Shown: positions 26,751 to 35,001 of the stretch, in pieces
Layout: each line of letters opens with the position of its first letter
Numbering within the stretch: position 1 is the first letter of the stretch
From: DATJXG01 sp035500455
Lineage (GTDB): Bacteria; Acidobacteriota; Terriglobia; Terriglobales; Acidobacteriaceae
Reading direction: 5' to 3'
NCBI GenBank assembly: GCA_035500455.1
Contig: DATJXG010000226.1
Location: 1 to 46,430 of the forward strand
Length of the DNA stretch: 46,430 nt
Made by a program: the position numbers and the translations under genes
Notes under the pieces: generated by a model
Databases searched by the model: none
Told to the model about the DNA's origin: nothing
What the model saw: the letters and a program-made list of their open reading frames with translations, nothing else

Positions 26751-28889
26751 ATGGAGTGGTCTTACCGTTACCTACATTTCCGGCTCAAAAAGGCGGGATG
26801 GCTGCCCACTACCCGGGTCGCGCGCACGGCCACTCTCCTGCTCGGACTGGATCTCCTGCTGGTGGCAATCCGCGGCGTAATGGCATTATTCCGCGTCTCT
26901 TACGGCAAATACCTGGGCGGCTGGATCTCGTTCCTTACCTTTGCGGTTTGTGTTCTCCTGCTGGTGCTCGCCTACCGCTGGCTCAAGGCTAAACTTCTGT
27001 GGCGCCTGCGAAACCGCTTGATCGTCACCTACATGTTCATCGGGGTAATTCCGGTGATGCTGTTGATGGCGATGGCATTTATCACGATTTACCTCTTTGC
27101 CGGCCAATTTGCCAACTTCGTGGTGACTTCCGACCTGAATTCGCGTCTGCGCAGCCTGGACGCGGCCAATACGGCATTTGCCCACGAACTGGCGACGCGA
27201 TTGGAGCGGGGCGAGGCCTTGACCGCCGAATCTCTGCAAGGACTGAATCGGCGCGATTCGACCTGGGCTGCACGCCAGGTGATCGCCTGGCGTAACGGCA
27301 AACCCCTACCGCTGGGAAACAACGAGAAGGAGGCAGCGGCGTTTGCACTGCCCTCTTCCACCGATCCCCGCTTCAGCGCCATCACTCGAGACGGCGGTTT
27401 GCTGTACCTGCGCGCGGTCACAACAGTCGCAACCGGCCCCCAGAAACTTACTGTTATTTCGAGCGAGCCGCTGAACCGCGACTTGATGGAGCAGGTAGCC
27501 AAAGACCTGGGCGAAATAACCCTGTACACATCCTCTTTCGAAGCCAAGCCGAACCAAGGTGAAAACGCAGCCGCAAACCAGGAAAGCGCGGATAAATCGG
27601 GCGCGGGCAATCCTGGAACTGGGTTGAAACCGATCTTTGTCGCCGGCGTGTTACCGCCCGCCGACGGCTTTTTCGACCGCGCCATCACCTTCGGCACTCC
27701 CGTGGACGTGATGGATTGGGCAGGTCCCAGGCAGAATGCTGCCGGTGTGCTGGTACGGGTCGAAACCCGGCCCTCGGTTTTGTACGCGCGTCTATTTGCC
27801 CTGGCGGATTTTGCCCGCGGCATTGAGATCGTGCTGGCCTTTGTAGCGGCGGTGTTCGCCGTGATTGAACTTCTGGCTCTGTTGATAGGCACCCGGCTTA
27901 CGCGCACCGTCACCCGTTCCGTGGCGCAGCTATACGTCGCCACCCAGCACATCAATCGGGCCGACTTCAGCCATCGCATCCCGGTGAAATCCCGCGACCA
28001 GCTGGCAACACTGGCAGAGTCTTTCAATTCCATGGCGGCGTCGCTCGAGAAACTGCTGGCCGAGCAGAAGGAAAAGCAGCGGTTGGAAAACGAGCTGATC
28101 ATCGCCCAGGAAGTACAGGCCCAGCTTTTCCCACGCGAAATCTCCCAATTGCCGACGCTGGAAGTTCACGGCTTCTGCCGTCCTGCCCGCACCGTCAGCG
28201 GAGACTACTACGATTTTGTCACCGTCGATTCCAGCCGCATGATTGTGGCAGTCGGCGATGTGAGCGGGAAAGGCATCTCCGCCGCCCTGCTGATGGCGAC
28301 TATCCACTCCGCGGTCCGCGCTTACAGCCTCGAGGGAATCCCCATTCTGCGCGAGCCGGTAGCTGCGGGCGGAGGGAATGGTGGTTCGTTGCTCCTTGCC
28401 TCTCCCGGCTTGCGAGGGGTCGAAGTTTCTCCCAGCGCGCTGCTCACCCTGTTGAACCACCAGCTCTTCGCGACCACCCCACCTGAGAAGTACGCCACCA
28501 TGTTCCTGGGATTTTATGACGGCCAGGACCGCCGGCTCACCTATACCAACGGCGGGCATCTGCCGCCCATCATCTTGAACGTCGACGGATCGCTGCGCAG
28601 GCTGGACCAGGGAGGGACCGTGGTGGGGCTGTTCTCCGACGTGGAATACGAGGAGGCTTCCGTGCAACTTCATGGAGGAGAGATATTTCTCGCCTATAGC
28701 GACGGCATCACCGAACCGGAAAATGATTTCGGCGAATTCGGAGAACAGCGGCTGATTGATCTGGTGCAGGAGAACCGGGATCTGCCGTTGGCGCAGATCA
28801 GCGATATCGTCACCGCCGCCGTGGACGACTGGATCGGGGCCGGCGAGCAACCCGATGATGTCACCCTGGTGCTGGCGCGGGCAAGATAG
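26751..28889 (+). CDS. Membrane-bound HAMP-SpoIIE (PP2C-type) serine phosphatase
   Basis: The 712-aa protein has three N-terminal membrane segments (about 25-45, 60-80, 92-118) and an extracytoplasmic sensor region (about 120-350). A further TM (ALADFARGIEIVLAFVAAVF..., about 350-375) leads to a HAMP domain (about 378-430) and a short coiled coil, then the SpoIIE/RsbU phosphatase domain from about 450. Metal-binding Asp residues are visible in SGDYYDF, VGDVSGKG, SDGITE and QPDDVTLV. Such enzymes dephosphorylate anti-anti-sigma factors in partner-switch stress signalling. A Gly-rich insert (AAGGGNGGSLLLASPG) sits inside the phosphatase domain. It is convergent with the c-di-GMP gene, 15 bp apart. 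Confidence 0.92.
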   Translation: MEWSYRYLHFRLKKAGWLPTTRVARTATLLLGLDLLLVAIRGVMALFRVSYGKYLGGWISFLTFAVCVLLLVLAYRWLKAKLLWRLRNRLIVTYMFIGVIPVMLLMAMAFITIYLFAGQFANFVVTSDLNSRLRSLDAANTAFAHELATRLERGEALTAESLQGLNRRDSTWAARQVIAWRNGKPLPLGNNEKEAAAFALPSSTDPRFSAITRDGGLLYLRAVTTVATGPQKLTVISSEPLNRDLMEQVAKDLGEITLYTSSFEAKPNQGENAAANQESADKSGAGNPGTGLKPIFVAGVLPPADGFFDRAITFGTPVDVMDWAGPRQNAAGVLVRVETRPSVLYARLFALADFARGIEIVLAFVAAVFAVIELLALLIGTRLTRTVTRSVAQLYVATQHINRADFSHRIPVKSRDQLATLAESFNSMAASLEKLLAEQKEKQRLENELIIAQEVQAQLFPREISQLPTLEVHGFCRPARTVSGDYYDFVTVDSSRMIVAVGDVSGKGISAALLMATIHSAVRAYSLEGIPILREPVAAGGGNGGSLLLASPGLRGVEVSPSALLTLLNHQLFATTPPEKYATMFLGFYDGQDRRLTYTNGGHLPPIILNVDGSLRRLDQGGTVVGLFSDVEYEEASVQLHGGEIFLAYSDGITEPENDFGEFGEQRLIDLVQENRDLPLAQISDIVTAAVDDWIGAGEQPDDVTLVLARAR

Positions 28890-28904
28890 AACCGGGTGGA
28901 TCGA

Positions 28905-31655
28905 TCAGCGCTTCAGCAACTTCTCGAAGTATTTCTTGTCGTAGGTGGTAGAAGCTTTCTGCACGAAATCCAGCACCTGGCGGATTTTGCCCCGGTCGTC
29001 GCGGCCGCTGTCGTTGAAACTGACGGCGACGCCTGAGCCGGGATCAAGCCGGATCACAGTGCCGCCGGCTTCCACTTTGCCTTCGTCGATGGCGAAGGTC
29101 AGGCTGAGTTGGGTTCCAGCCGGCAGAATCACGCTGGTCTCCGCGAAGCAGCCGCCCAGGCTGATGTTCGTCAGGTTGCCCAGCACCATGCGCTCATCGC
29201 CCTTTTGCCGAATCTCGACCGTGATTCGCCCGCTGACGCGAGGATACAGACGCCGGTTTTTGCGGAAGGGCTGCTTCTCCTTCTCCTGGTACATGCGGCG
29301 GTCGGCCTCCGCCAGCAAGGTTTCGGCATCCTCGCCGTCCTTGGGATAGATGGCATGGCCGGTGCTGAGCGAAAGAATGTCTTCTCCACACACGTCGTGG
29401 CCGGCCTGGCGGGCCAATTCTTTCAGGTGATGGGCGCGTTTGTTGGCGGCTTCGGTGGTCAGGCCGGGAATGACCATCACGAATTCGTCGCCGCCCATGC
29501 GAGCGACGTAGTCATATTCGCGGCAGGTGCGCTTCACTGCGTGCGCAAACAGGCGCAGCACGCGATTTCCTTCGAGATGGCCAAACCTGTCGTTGACCTG
29601 CTTGAAGCCGTCCATATCGCAGACCAGCACCGCCAGCGTGGAACCCTCGCGTTTGCAGCGGGCGGCTTCCTTTTCCAACTGCAGAAAGAGAGAGCGTGCG
29701 TTGGGCAACCCGGTCATGAAATCGGTGGTGGCAGAGCTTTCCGCCTGCTCGTACTTGAGGGCGTTTTCCACCGCCAGCGCCATCTTCGAGCTGATCGCCA
29801 GCAGGATGCGGAGATTGTCTTTGGTGAAGGCGTCCGACTCGCCGTTGTAGAGAGCAATCACGCCCACCACGCCTTCCAGCCCTTCCAACGGAACTGCCAG
29901 CGCCGAGCGCAACGTGCTGAATTTCGTGGGGTCGTTCAGGTATCCCGGCTCGACCGAGGGATTGCCGTTGATGATGGGCTTGCGGTTCATCGCCACCCAG
30001 CCGGAAAGGCCCTGGCCGATGGGAATGCGCAGCGAAGAGAAAAGACGGAAGTTGTCGCCGCTCACGTGCTCAGGAACCAGTTCGTTGCCGCGCCGGATAT
30101 ACACCGCGATGGCGTCATACGGCACCATGCGCTTGAGCTTGGCGGAGAATACGGAAAGAGTTTCCTCCAGGCTTAGCGAGGCACCCAGATCCTGGCTGAC
30201 CTCGAACAGCATCTGTGCTTCCTGGCGCGCCGCCGCGATCGAGGAGAGGAAGTTACTCTCTGGAACCTTCTTGCGCGAGCTGCCCTCAAAACCCGCGTCG
30301 GGAGCTTCGCCGCGTTCGATTTTCAATTCCGTAGACAACTTCAGCCCGGCTTCCACGGTGGCCCCGGACTGCACCATCTTCTCCAGGTCGCGATAGCGCT
30401 TCTGCAGGACATCCACCACCTTGGGATCGAAAGCCTTGCCCGATTCCGAGCCCAGACGTTTCATGACTTCGTCCAGCGGCAAGGCGCGGCGGTATTGGCG
30501 GTCGGAAGCCAGCGCATCGAGGAAATCGACCGCCGACAGAATGCGTGCGCCGATGGGAATTTCTTCGCCCTTGAGGCCGGAGGGGTATCCCGTGCCGTCC
30601 CATTTTTCGTGGTGGGCACGCACGATCGGCACCACCGGATACGGAAAGCGCACGCGCTCCAGAATCTCCGCCCCCACCACGGGGTGAATCTTCATCTTCT
30701 CGAATTCTTCCGGCGTCAGCCGCCCGGGCTTGGAGATGATGTGCTCGGGCACTGCCAGCTTGCCGATGTCGTGCAGCAAGGAGGCGGCGTGCAGCGCTTC
30801 CAGGTCACTTTCGGAAAGTCTCATCTCCCGCGCAATCTCGATGGCATAAACTTGCACACGCTCCAGGTGGTCATGGGTGGTGTGGTCCTTCGCTTCAATG
30901 GCCAGTGCCAGAGCTTCAATGGTGCGCAGGTGAAGGTTAGCCATCTCCTCGATGTGGCGTTTGCGGTCTTCCACCTTGCTCACGTAGAGGCGGTACGAGC
31001 GGTGGATGGCGTACATCGCGGGCACTACCAGCAACGAGGTTTCCCAGGGGAAGTTGTGGTTGAGCCAGGCGATGATAGCGGCGACGGCCGCGCCCACAAA
31101 GTAATAGGGGAAGGCCCACGAGTAGCAGTCCACCCACAGCGGGCGGAGTGACTTCCTCTCCGCCAATGAAATGGCTATGGCAACCACCCCGGTATCGGCG
31201 GCGAAGTACGCAGTGGCCGAAATAATGAGGAGCAAGGTGCCGTTGCGACCCTGGAGCTGTGGCAGGTAGTAAAGAGTGTAGGCCAGTGTGGTGGCGACGG
31301 CGCTGGCGCAAAGATTGAAGGCCACGCGGATGGGCCGCGGCTTGCTGCGATAGTAGGACTGCGCGAGAACCGCCAGAACGCCGATCAGCACGGTCTCACT
31401 GAAGCTGAGTTCCAGCACGCCGACGAGCACGAACATAAAGTTCACCGACATGGTGTCGGCAATGTCGGGCAGATCGACGGCGAAACGTGACGCCAGAAAG
31501 GCGATCAGCAGGTAGCAGATAAACTCGGCGATGTTTCGGCTGTAGGGAACGGCGGCAGCGTACGCCAGCACCACGGTGCCGGCGAGCACAATGAGACCGA
31601 TGTAGCACTTGGCTACAAGGGTCATCCTTCTCCATGACTGGCGCGGGGCGCTCAC
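28905..31655 (-). CDS. Multidomain c-di-GMP enzyme: membrane sensor, HD-GYP, GAF, GGDEF, PilZ
   Basis: A 916-aa protein. Residues about 15-225 hold six or more membrane helices (MASE-type sensor). An HD-GYP phosphodiesterase domain follows (HDIGK at 295-299, HHEKWDGTGYP ending near 358). A GAF domain lies at about 490-640 (IPIGQGLSGWVAMNRKPI). A GGDEF cyclase domain has GGDEF at 721-725 and a canonical inhibitory RxxD (REYD) five residues before it. The C-terminal PilZ domain carries RRLYPR and NISLGG, the two c-di-GMP-binding motifs. Thus synthesis, breakdown and binding of c-di-GMP are joined in one chain, and all key motifs are intact. The start is a GTG at 31655; an ATG at 31625 closely preceded by GGAG is an alternative. 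Confidence 0.95.
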   Translation of the reverse strand: MSAPRQSWRRMTLVAKCYIGLIVLAGTVVLAYAAAVPYSRNIAEFICYLLIAFLASRFAVDLPDIADTMSVNFMFVLVGVLELSFSETVLIGVLAVLAQSYYRSKPRPIRVAFNLCASAVATTLAYTLYYLPQLQGRNGTLLLIISATAYFAADTGVVAIAISLAERKSLRPLWVDCYSWAFPYYFVGAAVAAIIAWLNHNFPWETSLLVVPAMYAIHRSYRLYVSKVEDRKRHIEEMANLHLRTIEALALAIEAKDHTTHDHLERVQVYAIEIAREMRLSESDLEALHAASLLHDIGKLAVPEHIISKPGRLTPEEFEKMKIHPVVGAEILERVRFPYPVVPIVRAHHEKWDGTGYPSGLKGEEIPIGARILSAVDFLDALASDRQYRRALPLDEVMKRLGSESGKAFDPKVVDVLQKRYRDLEKMVQSGATVEAGLKLSTELKIERGEAPDAGFEGSSRKKVPESNFLSSIAAARQEAQMLFEVSQDLGASLSLEETLSVFSAKLKRMVPYDAIAVYIRRGNELVPEHVSGDNFRLFSSLRIPIGQGLSGWVAMNRKPIINGNPSVEPGYLNDPTKFSTLRSALAVPLEGLEGVVGVIALYNGESDAFTKDNLRILLAISSKMALAVENALKYEQAESSATTDFMTGLPNARSLFLQLEKEAARCKREGSTLAVLVCDMDGFKQVNDRFGHLEGNRVLRLFAHAVKRTCREYDYVARMGGDEFVMVIPGLTTEAANKRAHHLKELARQAGHDVCGEDILSLSTGHAIYPKDGEDAETLLAEADRRMYQEKEKQPFRKNRRLYPRVSGRITVEIRQKGDERMVLGNLTNISLGGCFAETSVILPAGTQLSLTFAIDEGKVEAGGTVIRLDPGSGVAVSFNDSGRDDRGKIRQVLDFVQKASTTYDKKYFEKLLKR

Positions 31656-31877
31656 GTCTGGCTCACACTGCTCCTATAGGTCAATCGATTAACTCGCAAT
31701 GAGGGGGCGCTTCCGAACCCTCTATTGATAGCAACTAACTGCTATGCTGACAATCACTTACGTGGGGAGCCGGGAAACTTTCGTAATTTGACGCCTTCCC
31801 CGAATCCCAGGGGTGGGTCACGTGACGCTAGTGCCTTTCCCTGCCGTTACTTAGAGGTGTGTTAGATTGGCCCCAGA
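31656..31877. other. Intergenic region between the c-di-GMP gene and the tRNA
   Basis: 222 bp without a gene. It holds the inverted repeat ATAGCA-6-TGCTAT (31728-31745) upstream of the c-di-GMP gene, and TTAGAT (31863-31868) as a possible -10 element of the tRNA gene. I see no clear matching -35 boxes. Confidence 0.4.
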
Positions 31878-31953
31878 GGGCCCTTAGCTCAGCGGTTAGA
31901 GCAGTGGACTCATAATCCATTGGTCCCAGGTTCAAATCCTGGAGGGCCCACCA
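31878..31953 (+). tRNA. tRNA with CAU anticodon, probably tRNA-Ile2 (lysidine-modified)
   Basis: 76 nt including encoded CCA. The acceptor stem GGGCCCT pairs with AGGGCCC; the D arm contains TTAGCTCAGCGGTTAGAGC; the anticodon stem GTGGA/TCCAT holds the loop CTCATAA with anticodon CAT; the T arm is CCAGG/TTCAAAT/CCTGG. CAU can mean initiator Met, elongator Met or Ile2. The acceptor start (GGnCCCTTAGCTCAG-GGTTAGAGCAG) and GACTCATAATC around the anticodon resemble E. coli ileX rather than metT, and the first base pair G-C excludes initiator tRNA. The identity is therefore an inference; the gene itself is certain. Confidence 0.95.
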
Positions 31954-31958
31954 TCTGG

Positions 31959-32288
31959 TCAGTCCCTTGCCGGGGTTGTTGTTTTCTGCTTTCTTCGCCC
32001 TTTAGCTTTCTTCTGCCGCTCTATTCTCTTCGAAAGCAGGGTCTTGGCCTTTTCCAGTTCCGCGCGGCGGCTTGCGCTCAATCCACGTCCCGCCCGATTG
32101 ATGAAATAGGTAAGCATGCGCATCCCTGATGCGGGGCCTTTCGGCGAGACTCTCTTCGAGGCCAGGGACTTCGCGATGGTTGCGGCGCTCCGGGTAAACA
32201 ATCCCTCCGGTGGATGAGTAGAGTCGGTCTTCACTTTCGCAACCCATCGTTTGCTCTTACTCGTTTTCTTACTCGTCTTGGCCGCCAT
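31959..32288 (-). CDS. DUF3175-family small basic protein
   Basis: 109 aa with a Lys/Ser-rich N-terminus (KTSKKTSKSKRW) and a very basic C-terminus. The middle matches the DUF3175 pattern: PPEGLFTRSAATIAKSLA followed by GMRMLTYFINRAGRGLSASRR. Function unknown; the family occurs with stress genes in soil bacteria. GAGGAGG lies 5 nt before the ATG. The gene ends 5 bp from the 3' end of the convergent tRNA. Confidence 0.85.
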   Translation of the reverse strand: MAAKTSKKTSKSKRWVAKVKTDSTHPPEGLFTRSAATIAKSLASKRVSPKGPASGMRMLTYFINRAGRGLSASRRAELEKAKTLLSKRIERQKKAKGRRKQKTTTPARD

Positions 32289-32462
32289 AGATCCTCCTCT
32301 TCGATAGTCCCACGATGTATCCCTAATCGCGCAACCCAGCCCCGATTCGAAGCCGACACCCGCTTACAGCGTGTACCTGATGGCCCTAAGCAGTTTGGTG
32401 GACTACTATTAGGGAGATTTGGAGCACAGCCGTGGGGATTCGCTTGTGGCTCTCCCGAGACT

Positions 32463-32612
32463 TCATCGCCGCTTGAAGTACTGAACTACGCGCTCGTGGG
32501 ATTCGGCCGCCTTTCTGGTCGAGAAAGTGCCGAGGTTGCGTCGCCGTCCGGTTTTGGGGTTCTTCTTTCGCGAGTACAGGCGATATTGTCCCGACTTCAG
32601 TTTTCGAATCAT
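32463..32612 (-). CDS. Very small conserved basic protein (49 aa)
   Basis: MIRKLKSGQYRLYSRKKNPK starts a 49-aa protein with 15 or more Lys/Arg residues and the pattern RRNLGTFSTRKAAESHERVV. I remember near-identical short hypothetical proteins in many Gram-negative genomes, but no function. Start 32612 is preceded by GGAGG with 6-nt spacing; the longer frame from 32672 has no such site. Its basic beta-strand/helix character suggests nucleic-acid binding, as inference only. It may form an operon with the DUF3175 gene 174 bp downstream. Confidence 0.8.
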   Translation of the reverse strand: MIRKLKSGQYRLYSRKKNPKTGRRRNLGTFSTRKAAESHERVVQYFKRR

Positions 32613-32674
32613 CGAAACCCTCCGCGCCCGGCTTGGATGCAGGCGCGGCGGATGGTGTTCCGGCCGATTCACAC

Positions 32675-32714
32675 AGTTCGTCGTCTTGACGAACTCTGAC
32701 TTGACGAACTCTCA
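32675..32714. promoter_or_regulatory. Inverted and tandem repeats in the promoter region of the stress protein gene
   Basis: AGTTCGTC (32675-32682) and GACGAACT (32688-32695) form a perfect 8-bp inverted repeat with a 5-bp spacer. Overlapping it, CTTGACGAACTCTGA (32685-32699) is repeated directly at 32700-32714 with one mismatch. Both copies contain a TTGACG -35-like box. The next gene starts at 32738, so this is a likely protein-binding region. Confidence 0.55.
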
Positions 32715-32737
32715 CTTTTGAGAAAGGGGTGGTGAGT

Positions 32738-33529
32738 ATGAAAGCGGTGACAGGAGTTTTCAGTTCGCGATCTGATGCCGAGCACGCCATGCAGGAACTG
32801 CGGGCCGTCGGTATTCCGGAGAAACAAATTTCCATTTTGACGCCAGAGCGAGTGGAGCAGGCCATGCAGGCGGCGCCTGCCGACGCTGGGGAGCAACCCG
32901 GCGTGGGAAAAGCGATCGGAGCTGTGTTGGGAGCTTCGGCGGGAATGTCGAGCGGGCCGCTGATCGTGGCGGCGGTAATTCCCGGCGTGGGCCCGATTAC
33001 GGCAATCGGGCTCCTGGGAGGATTGATCCTTGCCGCCGCCGGAGCCGGGGTGGGAGCCATCGCTGGCGAAAAACTGGAGGACTCGTTGGCCCGCGGATTG
33101 CCGGAAGACGAGTTGTTCGTTTACGAAGATGCCTTGCGCCGTGGCCGAAGCGTGGTGGTCACCCTCGCCCATGATGAAGCGTCAGCTGCCCGCGTCCGCG
33201 AATTGCTTGCAATCGAAGGGGCCGAGTCGGTTGATGCCGCCCGCGAACAATGGTGGATCGGCCTGCGCAGCGCCGAACAGGAGCACTATTCCCAGATGGG
33301 CCGTAACTTCAGCCAGGATGAAAAATTCTATCGCCTCGGCTTCGAGTCCGCGCTGCATGCCCGCACCCGATGCAAGGAATACGACCAGGTCCTGAACGAG
33401 ATGACAGCAAAGATCGAAGACGTCGAACGGCAGCACCCGGGCGCGAACGTAGCCGAGCCCTTTCAACGAGGCTACGAGCGGGGGCGTGATTATTACGAGC
33501 AGCTATGCAATGAATCTCGAGCGGCGTAG
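32738..33529 (+). CDS. General-stress-type protein with glycine-zipper segment
   Basis: A 263-aa protein. The N-terminal 45 residues (KAVTGVFSSRSDAEHAMQELRAVGI...QISILTP) match the YflT/Gsp17M stress-protein fold. Residues about 65-115 are a Gly/Ala-rich hydrophobic zipper that may insert in a membrane. A second alpha/beta strand-helix unit follows (SVVVTLAHDEASAARVRELLA). The C-terminal part is charged and helical, ending FQRGYERGRDYYEQLCNESR. Start ATG 32738 is chosen; GTG codons at 32729 and 32732 are in frame. Purine-rich AAAGGGGTGG lies upstream. It lies in a cluster of stress-type genes. Confidence 0.8.
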   Translation: MKAVTGVFSSRSDAEHAMQELRAVGIPEKQISILTPERVEQAMQAAPADAGEQPGVGKAIGAVLGASAGMSSGPLIVAAVIPGVGPITAIGLLGGLILAAAGAGVGAIAGEKLEDSLARGLPEDELFVYEDALRRGRSVVVTLAHDEASAARVRELLAIEGAESVDAAREQWWIGLRSAEQEHYSQMGRNFSQDEKFYRLGFESALHARTRCKEYDQVLNEMTAKIEDVERQHPGANVAEPFQRGYERGRDYYEQLCNESRAA

Positions 33530-33593
33530 GCGGTTACCGCGTACAGCGAATTGCTCAGTGGGTTTACAGGATTACGTCGATTTTCTGGGCGGC

Positions 33594-33621
33594 CACCTCA
33601 AGCTAGCCTGTGCTTGAGGTG
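33594..33621 (+). promoter_or_regulatory. Hairpin that sequesters the ribosome binding site of the DUF6496 gene
   Basis: CACCTCAAGC (33594-33603) and GCTTGAGGTG (33612-33621) form a perfect 10-bp stem with an 8-nt loop. The Shine-Dalgarno sequence GAGGTG of the gene starting at GTG 33627 is entirely in the 3' arm. In the folded RNA the site would be blocked, suggesting thermal or factor-dependent control of translation. Confidence 0.6.
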
Positions 33622-33626
33622 ATCCT

Positions 33627-34136
33627 GTGCCGGAACGAAAGACATTAGAGCGCGCGAGGGAGGATGCTCGGGAAGGCAAGTCCCCCAGCACCCAGGCGGG
33701 AGAATTCGTTCGCGAGGAAATGGACCATATTCGCGAAGGGAAACATGGTGCCCGTTCTACCAAACAGGCCATTGCGATCGGCTTGTCCAAAGCGCGGCGT
33801 GCAGGCGTGAAGCTGCAGGCGCCGGCTAAGGGAAAGACGTCGGCGAAAACCCGCCGGCAGGCAAGCCGGGATTACCGCAAGGGACAAAGCGGCTCCCGCC
33901 GCAAGCCTTCTGCAACACGCTCGCGCGCAATCAGCGGCGCTCTCAAAGGCGAAGGTCACAGTGCCGCATCTCAACGCTCTTTGTCGCGGCAGGCGCATGC
34001 TTCCGCGCGCAAGCGGGGACCAGCGGCTCGCCACCGCGCTGCAGTGAAAGCCGTCCGAACCAAGGGCCCAGCCGGACGCCGCCAAGCCGCACGGAAGGCC
34101 GCCCGCACGCGCCATTCGTCGGCGCGGGCCGCGTAA
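33627..34136 (+). CDS. DUF6496-type histone-like basic protein
   Basis: A 169-aa protein. Residues 1-65 (REDAREGKSPSTQAGEFVRE and HGARSTKQAIAIGLSKARRA) match the DUF6496 pattern. The rest is an Ala/Lys/Arg/Ser-rich, low-complexity tail similar to histone H1-like proteins (KGPAGRRQAARKAARTRHSS). It is probably a nucleoid- or nucleic-acid-binding protein; this is inferred from composition. The start is a GTG at 33627 with GAGGTG 5 nt upstream, buried in a hairpin. It lies between stress-type genes. Confidence 0.82.
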   Translation: MPERKTLERAREDAREGKSPSTQAGEFVREEMDHIREGKHGARSTKQAIAIGLSKARRAGVKLQAPAKGKTSAKTRRQASRDYRKGQSGSRRKPSATRSRAISGALKGEGHSAASQRSLSRQAHASARKRGPAARHRAAVKAVRTKGPAGRRQAARKAARTRHSSARAA

Positions 34137-34247
34137 ACTCCCTCACGGCATCCACTGCCGCCCGTTAATCTCCGGAACTATTGTCCCAATCAGCAATCTG
34201 GGGCCTTTGTTTTTGGATAGCTTGCTTTCAGGCACCAAGGAGGATGC

Positions 34248-34730
34248 ATGGCAACGACGACCGAAAATCTCGCGAGCGCAACCAAGCCAGAGTATGCGGC
34301 GCTGATCGAAAGCCTGAACCAGGACCTGGCGCGCGAATATCAGGCAATCATCGCCTACGTGGTTTATTCGCAAACCTTGAAGGGCGCGGAGTACATGAAC
34401 ATCGCGGCAGAACTGGAGAAACATGCCGCCGAGGAACTGAATCACGCCATCCTCATCGCCAAGCAGATCGATTACCTGGGCGGAGCACCCACAGTGCAGC
34501 CACTCTCAGTGCAAGTGACCGGTGACAGCGAAGAAATGCTCGAAGCCGACCTGCAGAATGAGACCACCACCGTGCGCAACTACCGCGAGCGGGTGCGGCA
34601 ATGCGAGCAACTGGGAGAGTACGCCATGGCCGAGGTGATCCGGCAGATTCTGGTAAACGAACAGGAGCACCAGATTGATCTGGCCACCGCTCTTGGAATT
34701 GCAGTCCCCAGGGTTGGGGCCGCCGCGTAA
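34248..34730 (+). CDS. Ferritin-like (bacterioferritin-type) diiron protein
   Basis: The 160-aa four-helix-bundle protein shows a full set of diiron ligands: Glu30 (LAREYQAIIAY), Glu63 and His66 (EELNH), Glu105 (NETTTVRNY), Glu138 and His141 (NEQEHQ). The length and two ExxH motifs fit bacterioferritin-type proteins that store iron or detoxify peroxide. No Met clearly placed as the haem ligand of true bacterioferritin is assigned. AAGGAGG lies 4 nt before the ATG. It is part of the stress cluster. Substrate detail (storage or DPS-like protection) is uncertain. Confidence 0.9.
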   Translation: MATTTENLASATKPEYAALIESLNQDLAREYQAIIAYVVYSQTLKGAEYMNIAAELEKHAAEELNHAILIAKQIDYLGGAPTVQPLSVQVTGDSEEMLEADLQNETTTVRNYRERVRQCEQLGEYAMAEVIRQILVNEQEHQIDLATALGIAVPRVGAAA

Positions 34731-35001
34731 GCGGAAAATCACCACAATTTACAGCCTTTTCCTAATTTCATTCGTTTGGCAGGAAAGCTAGTCTGACCGT
34801 CGAAGCTGGCGGTCATGTCCCTTCGAGGAGTGACTGCACACGGTAGCCCGAGCGGGCCTTTGCAGTTTGACCGTCTTGGAAGCCGCCCTTGGCCGCCAGC
34901 GTCGCCCCGTCCTGCAGTTCGCATTCCGGTTCGAAACTGGCTGGCCTTGGTCGACCACTCGCGAGTTCGAGAAACTCGCGGGTTAAACTTGCCGCCTCTG
35001 T

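Noticed and set aside
31878..31953. tRNA gene as attachment site of an integrated element
   Set aside because: No integrase, no direct repeat of the tRNA 3' end and no foreign-looking genes nearby.
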